Source: an uncultured Oscillospiraceae bacterium
GTDB lineage: Bacteria; Bacillota; Clostridia; Oscillospirales; Oscillospiraceae
Reading direction: 5' to 3'
Assembly (NCBI GenBank): GCA_934567355.1
Contig: CAKTJC010000019.1
Span: 1-54,340 of the forward strand
Length of the DNA: 54,340 nucleotides
Each line of letters starts with the position of its first letter. The first letter of the stretch is position 1. The position numbers were made by a program, and so were the translations under genes. Below the pieces are notes generated by a model that was given only the letters and a program-made list of their open reading frames with translations, had not been told where the DNA came from and did not search any database. Shown piece by piece: positions 24,295 through 32,915 of the stretch.

Positions 24295-25608
24295 TTACTT
24301 CACGAAGCTGTCATACAGCACATGGATCGCGGTTTTGAAATCCTTGTTGTCCACACCGAAGATAATGTTCAGCTCATCCGGGCCCTGGTTGATCATGCGG
24401 ATGTTGACCCCCGCTTCGCCCAGGGTGGCGAAGATCTTGCCGGAGATGCCGGGGCGGAAGGCCATCTTCCGGCCGACGGCGGCCACCACGGCGATCTGGT
24501 CGTGCATCGTCAGGGTGTCCGGCTCCAGTTCCTTCTGGATCTCCGCCAGGATGGTGTACAGGCTCTGGGCGACGGACTCGGTGGGCAGGACAATGGACAG
24601 GTTATCAATGCCGTTGGGCACATAGTCGATGGACACATTGTGCCGCTCGAAGATGGAGAGCACCTTGCGCAGGTACCCCACCTCGCCGGAAAGCCCCCGC
24701 TTGGTCATGGAAATGATGGAAAAATCCTTCTTGCCGGTGATGCCGGTGATGAACCGGTCGGGGTCGGAGTCCGTGGGGAAGGATTCCTTGATCATGGTGC
24801 CGGGATCCTCCGGCGCATTGGTGTTGCGGATGTTCAGGGGGATGTTCTTCTCCCGCACCGGGAAGATGGTGCCCTCGTGGAGCACCTGGGCGCCGGAGTA
24901 GCTCAGCTCCCGCAGCTCGTCGTAGGTGACCTCGGGAATGGTGGCGGGATTATCCACAATGCGGGGGTCGGCCATGAGGATGCCGGATACATCCGTCCAG
25001 TTTTCGTACACATCCGCGTCCAGCGCGGCGGCGGCCAGGGCGCCGGTGATGTCGGAGCCGCCACGGGAGAAGGTGCGGATCTTGCCGTCGGGCATCCGCC
25101 CGTAGAAGCCGGGGATGACCATGCCGAAGCCCTTGTCCCGCTCCTTCAGCAGCTCGTAGGTAGCCGCCTGATCCACGGTGCCGTCGTATTTGAACCGCAC
25201 CCAGTCCGCCGCGTCCACAAAGGCAAAGCCCAGATAGGCCGCCATCAGCTTGGCGGAAAAGAATTCACCCCGGCTGGCCAGTTCATCCTGGCTGACCATC
25301 TTCCGATCCAGCCCGCTTTTCAGCGCGGCGAAATCGGATTCCAGATCCAGCCGGATGCCCAGCTCATCCCGGATCTCCAGATACCGGGAGCGGATCATCT
25401 CAAAGATATTGGAGCAGTCCACCCCATACTGGGTGTGGGCGTAGCAGAGGTACAGCAGGTCGGTGATCTTGTGATCCGCGCCGAACCGCTTTCCCGCCGC
25501 CGAAACGATCACTACCCGCCGTTCCGGGTCATCCAGCAGAATATCCCGCACCTTCCGGTACTGATTGGCATCCGCCATGGAGCTTCCGCCGAATTTTACA
25601 ACTTTCAT
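24295..25608 (-). CDS. lysC: Aspartate kinase
   Basis: The 437-residue enzyme phosphorylates aspartate, the entry step to the aspartate family of amino acids. The kinase domain starts MKVVKFGGSSMADANQYRKV and has FSRGGSDITGALAAAALDA. Two C-terminal ACT domains follow (about 300-437, including GEVGYLRKVLSIFERHNVS and GISGKIFATLGEAGVNIRMI), so feedback control by an end product is expected. The monofunctional form with its partners asd and hom nearby points to threonine or methionine supply. The ATG at 25608 is the family start; the upstream ribosome site is modest (GGAAAAACCAT). Confidence 0.94.
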   Translation of the reverse strand: MKVVKFGGSSMADANQYRKVRDILLDDPERRVVIVSAAGKRFGADHKITDLLYLCYAHTQYGVDCSNIFEMIRSRYLEIRDELGIRLDLESDFAALKSGLDRKMVSQDELASRGEFFSAKLMAAYLGFAFVDAADWVRFKYDGTVDQAATYELLKERDKGFGMVIPGFYGRMPDGKIRTFSRGGSDITGALAAAALDADVYENWTDVSGILMADPRIVDNPATIPEVTYDELRELSYSGAQVLHEGTIFPVREKNIPLNIRNTNAPEDPGTMIKESFPTDSDPDRFITGITGKKDFSIISMTKRGLSGEVGYLRKVLSIFERHNVSIDYVPNGIDNLSIVLPTESVAQSLYTILAEIQKELEPDTLTMHDQIAVVAAVGRKMAFRPGISGKIFATLGEAGVNIRMINQGPDELNIIFGVDNKDFKTAIHVLYDSFVK

Positions 25609-25710
25609 ATGGTTTTTCCTCTTTTCCCATGATGTGCAGGAGAATTTTTTGAGGGCGATCGGTAAAATACGAAATGCACTTCGTTGAACGGCACCAGCCT
25701 CAAGACCGTT

Positions 25711-26010
25711 CCCCCAAGCTCTCCTGAAAGGTTTAGCAGCTGTAGCCGCTTGCGGCGTACAGATGCTTAATGCAAAGCTGAGCTGGCAGCCCGATAGGGC
25801 TGACTGAGGGGTTTCGGCTTTTCGGTACGAAAAGCCTCGCCGCAGGCGCCGTTCGTTGCAGCAGGCTGATTCAAAAGGAAAAATTGTAGAATTTGAATCG
25901 TAGGTTTCTACGAATTCGCCCAAGTTTTCCTCAAATGGTATTCTGCCTACTGCGGGCTGACCCCTCCGCCGTGCTTCGCACGGCGCCTCCCCTTTCAGGG
26001 GAGGTTTTTT
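25711..26010. repeat. Long palindromic-ended repeat, copy 2 (about 300 bp)
   Basis: It has the same plan and orientation as 23,991-24,285, so lysC lies between two direct copies. The distal hairpin has changed from GGCGCAC/GTGCGCC to GCCGTGC/GCACGGC, keeping its pairing. The gap between lysC and hom contains no gene. Confidence 0.75.
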
Positions 26011-26035
26011 GAATCCCCCCGGAAAATTAAAAGCG

Positions 26036-27142
26036 TTATTCCACCGCCGTGATGAATGCGGTCGGGTGCTGCTTCAGCCAGGCGTGCATTTCTTCCACGC
26101 TGACCGGGGCAGTCACAATGCCTGCACCCCAGTCTTCTTCTGCCGCGCCGTTCCAGCCGCCGCGGACGTAGTAGCGCAGCTTTCCGTGATTATCCGCCGC
26201 CTGGGGCGCGCCGTAGGGGGCGTAAAAGCCCTTGCCGGACAGCACATCCACCAGATCCTGCACCACATTGTATGCGGTGGGGTACCGGCCTGCGCCCTGG
26301 CCGTAGAAGCTCATGCGCTCGCTGGTCTTGCCCACGAAGGTGATCAGATTGTAGTTCAGCGGCACCGCGCCCTCGGGGCTGCCCGCGTCCACCAGGGTGG
26401 GCTGAACGTAGGCGCTGATGCCTGCTTCCGTCCGGCAGCCGGTGGAGATCAGCTTGCACACCTTGCCGTGAGCCTTGAAGCACTCCACGTCGGCGGCGCT
26501 GATGCTGCGGATGCCCGCCGCGGGGACGGTGGCTCTGTCCAGCGAAATGCCGAAGGCAATGTTCGATGAGAGGATCAGCTTGTGCCAGGTGTCGATGCCG
26601 TCCACGTCGGTGGCGGGGTTCGCCTCGGCGTAGCCCAGCTGCTGCGCCTGCTTCAGCGCCTCGTCATAGCCCAGACCCAGCCGGGTCATGCTGTCGAGGA
26701 TATAGTTGCAGGTGCCGTTCATGATGCCGCCCACCCGGTCGATGCGCTGCACCCGGCGGGAGCGCTCCAGCTCCGAGAGCCAGCCGATGCCGCCGCCCAC
26801 GGCAGCGGTGCAGCGCAGGGATACGCCCTTTTCCGCCGCCAGGGGGATCAGCTCGTCATAAAAGCTGCACACCATGGCCTTGTTGGAGGTGACCACATTC
26901 TTGCCCGCCTTCAGCGCGGTGCTGACAAAATCATAGCTCGGATGCAGCCCGCCCATGGCCTCCACCACGGTATCGATCTCCGGATCGTTCACGATCAGGG
27001 AAAAATCCTTCACCGCCTGGGCGTCCGGCAGCTGAATGTCCTCCAGGCACAGCACCTTGGCCACATGCATATCCGCGCGTTTCTGCACGATCTCATACAC
27101 ACCCCGCCCCACGACACCAAAGCCGCAAAGTCCGATTTTCAT
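26036..27142 (-). CDS. hom: Homoserine dehydrogenase
   Basis: The 368-residue enzyme reduces aspartate semialdehyde to homoserine. It has the N-terminal dinucleotide fold (IGLCGFGVVGRGVYEIV) and the core blocks VVTSNKAMV, GGIGWLSELERSRRV, GGIMNGTCNYILDSM and YAEANPATDVDGIDTWHK. It lacks the C-terminal ACT domain that longer homologues carry, so threonine feedback would not act through that domain. The start at 27142 follows GGAGGAAATCAT; the upstream extension is repeat DNA and is not coding. Confidence 0.94.
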   Translation of the reverse strand: MKIGLCGFGVVGRGVYEIVQKRADMHVAKVLCLEDIQLPDAQAVKDFSLIVNDPEIDTVVEAMGGLHPSYDFVSTALKAGKNVVTSNKAMVCSFYDELIPLAAEKGVSLRCTAAVGGGIGWLSELERSRRVQRIDRVGGIMNGTCNYILDSMTRLGLGYDEALKQAQQLGYAEANPATDVDGIDTWHKLILSSNIAFGISLDRATVPAAGIRSISAADVECFKAHGKVCKLISTGCRTEAGISAYVQPTLVDAGSPEGAVPLNYNLITFVGKTSERMSFYGQGAGRYPTAYNVVQDLVDVLSGKGFYAPYGAPQAADNHGKLRYYVRGGWNGAAEEDWGAGIVTAPVSVEEMHAWLKQHPTAFITAVE

Positions 27143-27221
27143 ATGATTTCCTCCGTCTCTTTCTATTGTTGTATATAATGCGGAACCGGTCAGGTGAATG
27201 GTATACGGTGCCGGTTTCATT

Positions 27222-27360
27222 GTAGGGGACGATGCCCACATGTTAATTATTATCCCGTTCTCCTGCCCCATTCAACGTACCGTGGCAGTTCCGTAAGGCT
27301 GCGGGACGATGTGGGCATCGTCCCCTACATTCACGTTGGGGTGCGTTCCATTCAACGTAC
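27222..27360. repeat. Palindromic interspersed repeats between hom and thrC
   Basis: A partial TGTAGGGGACGATGCCCACA (27222-27241), a full GCGGGACGATGTGGGCATCG with TCCCCTACA (about 27301-27329), and CATTCAACGTACC twice match the set at 4,387-4,575. With the next repeat they fill most of the 590-bp gap. Confidence 0.7.
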
Positions 27361-27385
27361 CCTTCATTAAGCTTTCAGCGCACGC

Positions 27386-27418
27386 CGCCCCTCATCAGTC
27401 TCGCTTCGCTCGACAGCT
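27386..27418 (-). repeat. Structured repeat, arm type GAGCGAAGCGAG
   Basis: The minus strand reads AGCTGTCGAGCGAAGCGAGA then CTGATGAGGGG. It has the same flanks as the copies at 23,911 and 30,186. A separate hairpin (GGAATGATTGCC/GGCAATCATTCC) follows at about 27,430-27,458. Confidence 0.65.
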
Positions 27419-27596
27419 ATTGAATCAAGGAATGATTGCCACCGGCAATCATTCCTTGAAAGATTCGCTGCGCTCTGCAACACCCCCGGGGGAAGCCAAG
27501 GGGGCTGGGAACCCGATCTTTATTCAATTCCCCCATTTTCTCACCCGGTGGGTGGGGCGGCTTCTGTATGCCGTACAAAAACAAAAATCTGCTGTA

Positions 27597-27643
27597 ATAA
27601 GGTACTTGCAATTTGTCACGGTTCAGTATATCATATACCTTAT
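27597..27643 (+). promoter_or_regulatory. thrC promoter bracketed by an inverted repeat
   Basis: TTGCAA (27606-27611) and TATCAT (27629-27634) are 17 bp apart. ATAAGGTA (27597-27604) and TACCTTAT (27636-27643) flank the promoter exactly, which looks like a regulator site; no regulator is identified. Confidence 0.45.
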
Positions 27644-27730
27644 CAGATTGCAACTACAACAAAAATCAAATGATTTCGCCATTTACCCCGGGTTTTTGTG
27701 CAATTTCATTGTAGAATTAGGAGGAAAACC

Positions 27731-29179
27731 ATGCTCTATCACTCCACAAGAAGCAGTACCCAATGGGTGGACAGTGCCCAGGCTGTGCTGTCCGGTCTTG
27801 CGCCGGACGGCGGACTGTATATGCCCCGGAATATTCCGGCTCTGGACTGGATGAATGTTCTGAAAGGCACCAGCCAGGAGATCTCCTGCGCCATTCTGGA
27901 AAGCCTGCTGCCGGACATCCCCGATATGCGCCGCCTGGTGGCGAACGCCTACACCGGCAAATTCGAGACCGAGGACATCACCCCCACCGTCCCCGTGGGG
28001 CAGGTGAACGTGCTGGAGCTGTTCCGGGGGCCCACCTCCGCCTTCAAGGATGTGGCGCTCTCCATGCTCCCCCAGCTGCTCACCGCCGCCAAGCGGGTCA
28101 AGGGCGTGCAGGAAGACATCCTCATCCTCACCGCCACCTCCGGCGATACCGGCAAGGCCGCCCTGGTGGGCTTCCGGGATGTGCCCGGGGTGAAGATCTG
28201 CGTGTTCTACCCCAACGGCGGTGTCAGCCAGGTGCAGCGCGCCCAGATGGTCACCCAGGAGGGCGGCAATGTGGCGGTGTGCGCTGTGAAAGGAAATTTC
28301 GACGATGCCCAGACCGGCGTGAAACAAATTTTCACCGCGTTTCAGGAGAAAGCGCTGCCCTTCCGCCTGTCCAGCGCCAATTCCATCAACATCGGCCGCC
28401 TGGCGCCCCAGGTGATGTATTATTTCCGCGCCTACAAGGATCTGCTGGCCGCCGGAAAGATCCAGTTGGGCGACGAGGTGAATTTCTCCGTTCCCACCGG
28501 CAACTTCGGCGACATTCTGGCAGGCTACCTGGCAAAGCGGATGGGGCTGCCCGTGGGCACCCTGATCTGCGCCTCCAATGCCAACAACGTGCTGACGGAC
28601 TTCATCACCACCGGCACCTATGACCGCCGCCGTCCCCTGCTGAAAACCACCTCCCCCAGCATGGACATTCTGGTGTCCTCCAATCTGGAGCGGCTGCTGT
28701 ACCTGCTCTGCGGCGACACCAAGCTGGTCGCCTCCCTCATGAAGCAGCTGAAGGAGGAGGGGGCATACACCGTGCCGGAAGATCTGAAAGCTGCCATCCA
28801 AAAGGAATTCTGGGCAGCCTGCTGCGACGATGCCCGGGCGGCGGAGATCATCGGCCGGGTGTACCGGCAGGAGCATTACCTCTGCGACCCCCACACCGCC
28901 TCCGGCTTTGCGGCGGCGGAGGATTATGAAAACCGGACGGGGGACAAGCGCCCCATGGTGGTGCTCTCCACCGCCTCCCCCTATAAGTTCCCCGCCGCCG
29001 TGCTCAGCGCCATCGGCGGCGACACCTCCGGCACCGAATTCGAGCAGATGGCGCGCCTGGAGGAGATCACCGGCGTGCCCATCCCCGCGCCTCTGGCATC
29101 CCTGCGCGGCAAGCCGGAGCTGCACACCGACGTGATCGAAAAAGAGGACATGCCCGCCTATGTGCTGGGGCTGGAATGA
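27731..29179 (+). CDS. thrC: Threonine synthase
   Basis: The 482-residue PLP enzyme converts O-phosphohomoserine to threonine. The lysine that binds PLP is Lys106 in GPTSAFKDVAL, and the phosphate-binding ATSGDTGKAALVGF follows. N-terminal STRSSTQWVDSAQAVLSGLAPDGGLYMP is characteristic. It is the longer ThrC type found in many bacteria. The start follows TTAGGAGGAAAACC. It overlaps thrB and is divergent from hom, completing the route from aspartate. Confidence 0.95.
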   Translation: MLYHSTRSSTQWVDSAQAVLSGLAPDGGLYMPRNIPALDWMNVLKGTSQEISCAILESLLPDIPDMRRLVANAYTGKFETEDITPTVPVGQVNVLELFRGPTSAFKDVALSMLPQLLTAAKRVKGVQEDILILTATSGDTGKAALVGFRDVPGVKICVFYPNGGVSQVQRAQMVTQEGGNVAVCAVKGNFDDAQTGVKQIFTAFQEKALPFRLSSANSINIGRLAPQVMYYFRAYKDLLAAGKIQLGDEVNFSVPTGNFGDILAGYLAKRMGLPVGTLICASNANNVLTDFITTGTYDRRRPLLKTTSPSMDILVSSNLERLLYLLCGDTKLVASLMKQLKEEGAYTVPEDLKAAIQKEFWAACCDDARAAEIIGRVYRQEHYLCDPHTASGFAAAEDYENRTGDKRPMVVLSTASPYKFPAAVLSAIGGDTSGTEFEQMARLEEITGVPIPAPLASLRGKPELHTDVIEKEDMPAYVLGLE

Positions 29180-30084
29180 TGGGGGCGCAGATGAAACAAG
29201 TAACCATCCGCGTGCCTGCCACCACGGCAAACCTGGGCCCGGGCTTTGATGCCTTCGGCTGTGCCCTGAGCCTGTATACCGACGTGACCTTTGAGGAGAC
29301 CGAGGAATTCGGCCTGGAGATCACCGGCTGCGACGAAGCCTATACCGGCCCGGATAACCTGGCCTATACCTCCTACTGCGCCGTGCTGGCCTCCCTCAAC
29401 GAGCCGGTAAAGGGCGTAAAGATCCATATCGACGCCCATATCCCCATCTGCCGGGGTCTGGGCTCCTCCGCCGCCCTGCTGGTGGCGGGCGCCATGGGTG
29501 CCAATGTGCTGCGGGGCAGCCGCCTGAGCACCCAGGGTCTGCTGAACATCACCAACGCCATGGAGGGGCACCCGGATAACCTGGCGCCCGCCTTCTACGG
29601 CGGCCTCACCGCCTCCATGGTGGATAACGGCCTGCCCGTCACCGTCAGCTTCCCCCTGCACCCCGGCTGGGAATTTCTGGCGCTGGTGCCGGAATTCGAC
29701 CTGCCCACCAGCCTGGCGCGCAGCGTCCTGCCGGAGCAGGTGAGCCGGGCGGACGCGATTTATAATGTATCCCACGGCGCGATGGTGTTAAAGGCGCTGG
29801 AATCCGGGGATGAAAAGCTGCTGCGCAGCGCCATGCAGGATCGGCTCCACCAGAACTACCGGAAAAAGCTGATCCCGGACTATGAAAAGATCGAAGCGCT
29901 GGTGCGCACCATCGGCGCCGCCTTCTGCCTCAGCGGCGCAGGCCCCACCCTGCTGTGCATCACCCAGAACCCCGGTCTGGAAGAGAAGCTGGCCAAAAAG
30001 CTGGACAGCATCACCCAGCACCACTGGCAAATGCTCCCCCTCCACGTAGAATTCCACGGCGCCCACATCCTGACCCAGGAATAA
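29176..30084 (+). CDS. thrB: Homoserine kinase
   Basis: This GHMP-family kinase of about 302 residues phosphorylates homoserine, supplying ThrC. It has VRVPATTANLGPG-type N-terminal sequence (IRVPATTANLGPGFDAFGCA), the ATP loop ICRGLGSSAALLVAGA and the C-terminal CLSGAGPTLLC. ATGA at 29176 overlaps the thrC stop. The ATG at 29191 has GGGGG upstream and would give the more usual short N-terminus, so the start is uncertain by five residues. Confidence 0.94.
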   Translation: MMGAQMKQVTIRVPATTANLGPGFDAFGCALSLYTDVTFEETEEFGLEITGCDEAYTGPDNLAYTSYCAVLASLNEPVKGVKIHIDAHIPICRGLGSSAALLVAGAMGANVLRGSRLSTQGLLNITNAMEGHPDNLAPAFYGGLTASMVDNGLPVTVSFPLHPGWEFLALVPEFDLPTSLARSVLPEQVSRADAIYNVSHGAMVLKALESGDEKLLRSAMQDRLHQNYRKKLIPDYEKIEALVRTIGAAFCLSGAGPTLLCITQNPGLEEKLAKKLDSITQHHWQMLPLHVEFHGAHILTQE

Positions 30085-30185
30085 GCCAAGGGGTACGGTG
30101 CAGATTTTAAGGCGGCAGCAACCACCCCACGCCACACCCCCTGGCTTCGCTCCGCCCGGCCATCCCCCGCAAAGCGGGGGCAAGA

Positions 30186-30242
30186 GCCTGGCTCCCCCTT
30201 TGGGGGAGCTGTCGAGCGAAGCGAGACTGAAGGGGTGTCCCC
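30186..30242 (+). repeat. Structured repeat downstream of thrB
   Basis: GGCTCCCCC-TTT-GGGGGAGC, then GTCGAGCGAAGCGAGAC, then TGAAGGGGTGTCC. The wider 330-bp gap also holds the hairpin CCCCCGC-AAA-GCGGGGG (30,164-30,180) and a GGGCATTTGTATCCGCCCC unit (about 30,310-30,330). No gene is seen. Confidence 0.7.
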
Positions 30243-30413
30243 GATTGAAAGGCACCAGCCGCCAAGTTACGACCCCTTGGCTTCCCCCGGGGGTGCCCGA
30301 CACACGGCGGGCATTTGTATCCGCCCCTACGCACCCAGAATATTTTTGCTGTTGATTCGTACCCAAACGGGAAAACAAAACCTATGTATTTCAATTTGAA
30401 GGGAGATAAAATC

Positions 30414-31805
30414 ATGAAAAGAAACCCAGTTTTCCGAATTGTCATTATGCTCCTTGCGCTGTGCATGATGGTGGTCGCGTGCCTTCCCGGGATAGGTACC
30501 GCTGCCGTGACGCCGATGTACTCCTTTGACGACGATCCCCCCGCCGGGCTGCGGGTGGGCGACTATGTCTACTTCGGAAGCTACGAGCAGGATAATCTAT
30601 CTTCACAAAAAGAGGACATCGAGTGGATTGTTCTGGACATCCGCGACGATAAGGCGCTGATCCTCAGCCGCTACATCCTCGATGCCATTCCCTACAATTC
30701 CAAGCTCAAGTCCATAACATGGGAAGACTGTACCCTGCGCCAGTGGCTTAACTCTACCTTTAAGAACACCGCCTTTACCTCCGCACAGCAGCGCAGCATT
30801 GTCAGCGCCACCATCCAGAATGGGCGCAACGAGGAATATAACATTCCCGGCGGTGCTTCCACCCGCGACCAGATCTTCCTGCTGAGCTACGACGATGCGA
30901 CCTCCTATTTCTGGGGGAATTCCGAGCGCCAGACCGTAGGCACCGACTATGCCCGCGCCCACGGCGTCTACGTCGATGATGAGAGCAGCTGCTCTTGGTG
31001 GTGGCTGCGCTCCCCCGGCAAGACGGCCGATCGGGCGGGCAACGTGGTCTCCCGGGGCATTCCCAGCACCTACGGCGGCTTTGTCAATTCCGGCGAGGGC
31101 GGCGTCCGTCCCGCTCTGTGGGTACAGACCGATGCACTCAAAACCTATGCCTCCAATCCCTACAACGGGCCGAAATCCAGTTCCTACGGCATCGTCACCG
31201 TGGGCTCCGTCATTACGTTTGGCCACTACGAGCAGGACGATCGTTCCTCCGACGGCAAGGAACCCATCCAGTGGCTGGTGCTGGATGTGCAGGATGACAA
31301 AGCTCTGCTGATCAGCAAGTACATTCTGGACGCACAGGCCTACCATGAGCCCTACGAGGATACTACCTGGGCAACCTGCAAGCTGCGCACCTGGCTGAAC
31401 AGCACCTTCCTGAACACCGCCTTCACCCCGCAGGAGCAGAGCCAGATCGCCTATACCACCGTCTCCACTGCCGACAATCTGGACTACGGCACCCGTGGCG
31501 GTGCTTCCACACAGGATCAGATTTTCATCCTCAGCGTCTGGGAGGCGGCGCAGTATTTCTCTACCAATATCTCCCGCCGCGCCTCTACCACCGACTATGT
31601 TCTGAATAACCGGGTGATCTATCCGGAGGACGATACCGAGACGGCAGAAGGCGAACCGGCTTGCTGGTGGCGTCTGCGCGACCCCGGCATGACCCAAGGA
31701 CATGTGGCTCGCGTGATGGGCGACGGCCGCATCTACACCATGGGCGACATCTGCAATTACGTTAATGGCGGCATCCGCCCCGTTCTCTGGCTGGATCTGA
31801 ATTAA
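30414..31805 (+). CDS. Secreted protein with two DUF6273-like halves
   Basis: The 463-residue protein has a signal peptide (about 1-30, with VACLPG that could be a weak lipobox). Two similar halves follow (about 45-245 and 260-463). Each begins VGDYVYFGSYEQD or VGSVITFGHYEQDD, continues IEWIVLD or IQWLVLD, then has TLRQWLNSTF or KLRTWLNSTF, GGASTRDQIF or GGASTQDQIF, and ends WWWLRSPG or WWRLRDPG with GGVRPALW or GGIRPVLW. This matches the DUF6273 family of gut Firmicutes surface proteins, of unknown function. The halves arose by duplication. The start follows AAGGGAGATAAAATC. Confidence 0.82.
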   Translation: MKRNPVFRIVIMLLALCMMVVACLPGIGTAAVTPMYSFDDDPPAGLRVGDYVYFGSYEQDNLSSQKEDIEWIVLDIRDDKALILSRYILDAIPYNSKLKSITWEDCTLRQWLNSTFKNTAFTSAQQRSIVSATIQNGRNEEYNIPGGASTRDQIFLLSYDDATSYFWGNSERQTVGTDYARAHGVYVDDESSCSWWWLRSPGKTADRAGNVVSRGIPSTYGGFVNSGEGGVRPALWVQTDALKTYASNPYNGPKSSSYGIVTVGSVITFGHYEQDDRSSDGKEPIQWLVLDVQDDKALLISKYILDAQAYHEPYEDTTWATCKLRTWLNSTFLNTAFTPQEQSQIAYTTVSTADNLDYGTRGGASTQDQIFILSVWEAAQYFSTNISRRASTTDYVLNNRVIYPEDDTETAEGEPACWWRLRDPGMTQGHVARVMGDGRIYTMGDICNYVNGGIRPVLWLDLN

Positions 31806-31820
31806 ACCGCAAAACACAAA

Positions 31821-31857
31821 GGAGCGCTGCAAGCCGCAGCGCTCCCATTTTTTATCT
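31821..31857 (+). terminator. Terminator after the DUF6273 gene
   Basis: A perfect 10-bp stem GGAGCGCTGC/GCAGCGCTCC is followed by CATTTTTTATC. Confidence 0.85.
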
Positions 31858-31866
31858 ATCCGCCCC

Positions 31867-32598
31867 TTACAGGATCTTTCCGACCTTCTCACAGAACCGC
31901 TGCCGGACAGCCGCTTCCGCGCCCAGGCCGCGCAGGCGGGTGTGGACGGTGAAGCCCCGGCGCTCCAGGATGGATTTCCAGGAGTCGTCCCCGTCGCCGG
32001 CCAGGTCGTTGTGGGCGTGGTCGCCGGCCACCAGCATCAGCGGCGTCAGGGTCAGTTCCTTTCCGGGCAGCTGCTCCAGCTGGGGCAGAATGCCCTCCAG
32101 CCGGTGCGAACCCTCCACACAGGCCAGATATACGTTTTCCGGCAGCATGGCGCGCAGGCGGACATAGGTCTCGTCGGCGGCGTGGTCGGTGCCGTGGCCC
32201 ATGAAGAGCACAGGGCGGCCCTCCCGGCGGGCGATCTGCCTCATCAGACCGGCGATCCAGTGCAGATCCTCTTCGCTTGTCAGCAGCGCCTCCGATACCG
32301 GCAGCCCCTCCGCCGCCCGGCACAGGGAATCGTATTCCTCACCGGGGATGATGTGGGTGGAGGCCAGGACGATCTTTTCAAATCCCTCCTGCTTCAGCTG
32401 CTCCAGCGCCTCCTCCACGGTGTTTATCCGCTCCCCCCGCTCCCGCAGGCGGCGGATCACGATGTGCGCGGTGTAAGCCCGCCGCACCTGCCAGTCCGGC
32501 CAGGCCTCTGCCAGTGCCTCTTCCACCGGCCGGATGCACTCCCGCTCCGCCTGGGCATAGGTGGTGCCGAAGCTCACCGCAAGAATTGCTTTCTTCAT
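31867..32598 (-). CDS. cbiK: Sirohydrochlorin cobaltochelatase
   Basis: The 243-residue chelatase inserts Co2+ into sirohydrochlorin in anaerobic B12 synthesis. It starts MKKAILAVSFGTTYAQA and has ASTHIIPGEEYD, LFMGHGTDH (His135) and VAGDHAHNDLAGD (His194, His196), the metal-site regions of CbiK. The start follows AGGAGGTAATCAAT. It is alone in its transcript, with the rest of the cob/cbi genes elsewhere. A cobalamin riboswitch lies upstream, and a 161-bp miniature element separates the two. Confidence 0.93.
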   Translation of the reverse strand: MKKAILAVSFGTTYAQAERECIRPVEEALAEAWPDWQVRRAYTAHIVIRRLRERGERINTVEEALEQLKQEGFEKIVLASTHIIPGEEYDSLCRAAEGLPVSEALLTSEEDLHWIAGLMRQIARREGRPVLFMGHGTDHAADETYVRLRAMLPENVYLACVEGSHRLEGILPQLEQLPGKELTLTPLMLVAGDHAHNDLAGDGDDSWKSILERRGFTVHTRLRGLGAEAAVRQRFCEKVGKIL

Positions 32599-32627
32599 AT
32601 TGATTACCTCCTGACGAATTTCTGTTA

Positions 32628-32788
32628 GGGTCTGTCTGAAAACCGGAAATATGACCAACAGCGAGGGATTTTTCTCCTGATGAAGCCATTTTTTTGCAGG
32701 AATACTTTGTGTATTGCAAAAAAAAATGGTGCACAGCAGGCGGAAAAGGCCCGCTGTTTGGGCGTGTTGACGGTTTTCAGATAGACCC
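32628..32788. mobile_element. Miniature inverted-repeat element in the cbiK leader (161 bp)
   Basis: The ends GGGTCTGTCTGAAAACCG and CGGTTTTCAGATAGACCC match at 17 of 18 positions. The interior folds on itself around TTTTTTTGCA-GGAATACTTTGTGTA-TTGCAAAAAAA. No coding capacity. It starts 30 bp upstream of the cbiK ATG, inside the riboswitch-controlled 5' leader. Confidence 0.75.
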
Positions 32789-32831
32789 CAGTAAAAAATA
32801 AAAGAGCTGCAAAAAGCAACTCTTTCTCACA

Positions 32832-32866
32832 ATAAAACCCCCGAGGCATAGGATCCCCTATGTCTC
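32832..32866 (-). terminator. Expression-platform terminator of the cobalamin riboswitch
   Basis: On the minus strand GAGACATAGG/CCTATGCCTC pair, followed by GGGGGTTTTATTG. Confidence 0.75.
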
Positions 32867-32915
32867 AGATGATCACAACCGCCTTGACCTGGAAGCGTTG
32901 CCCAACCAATACTGA

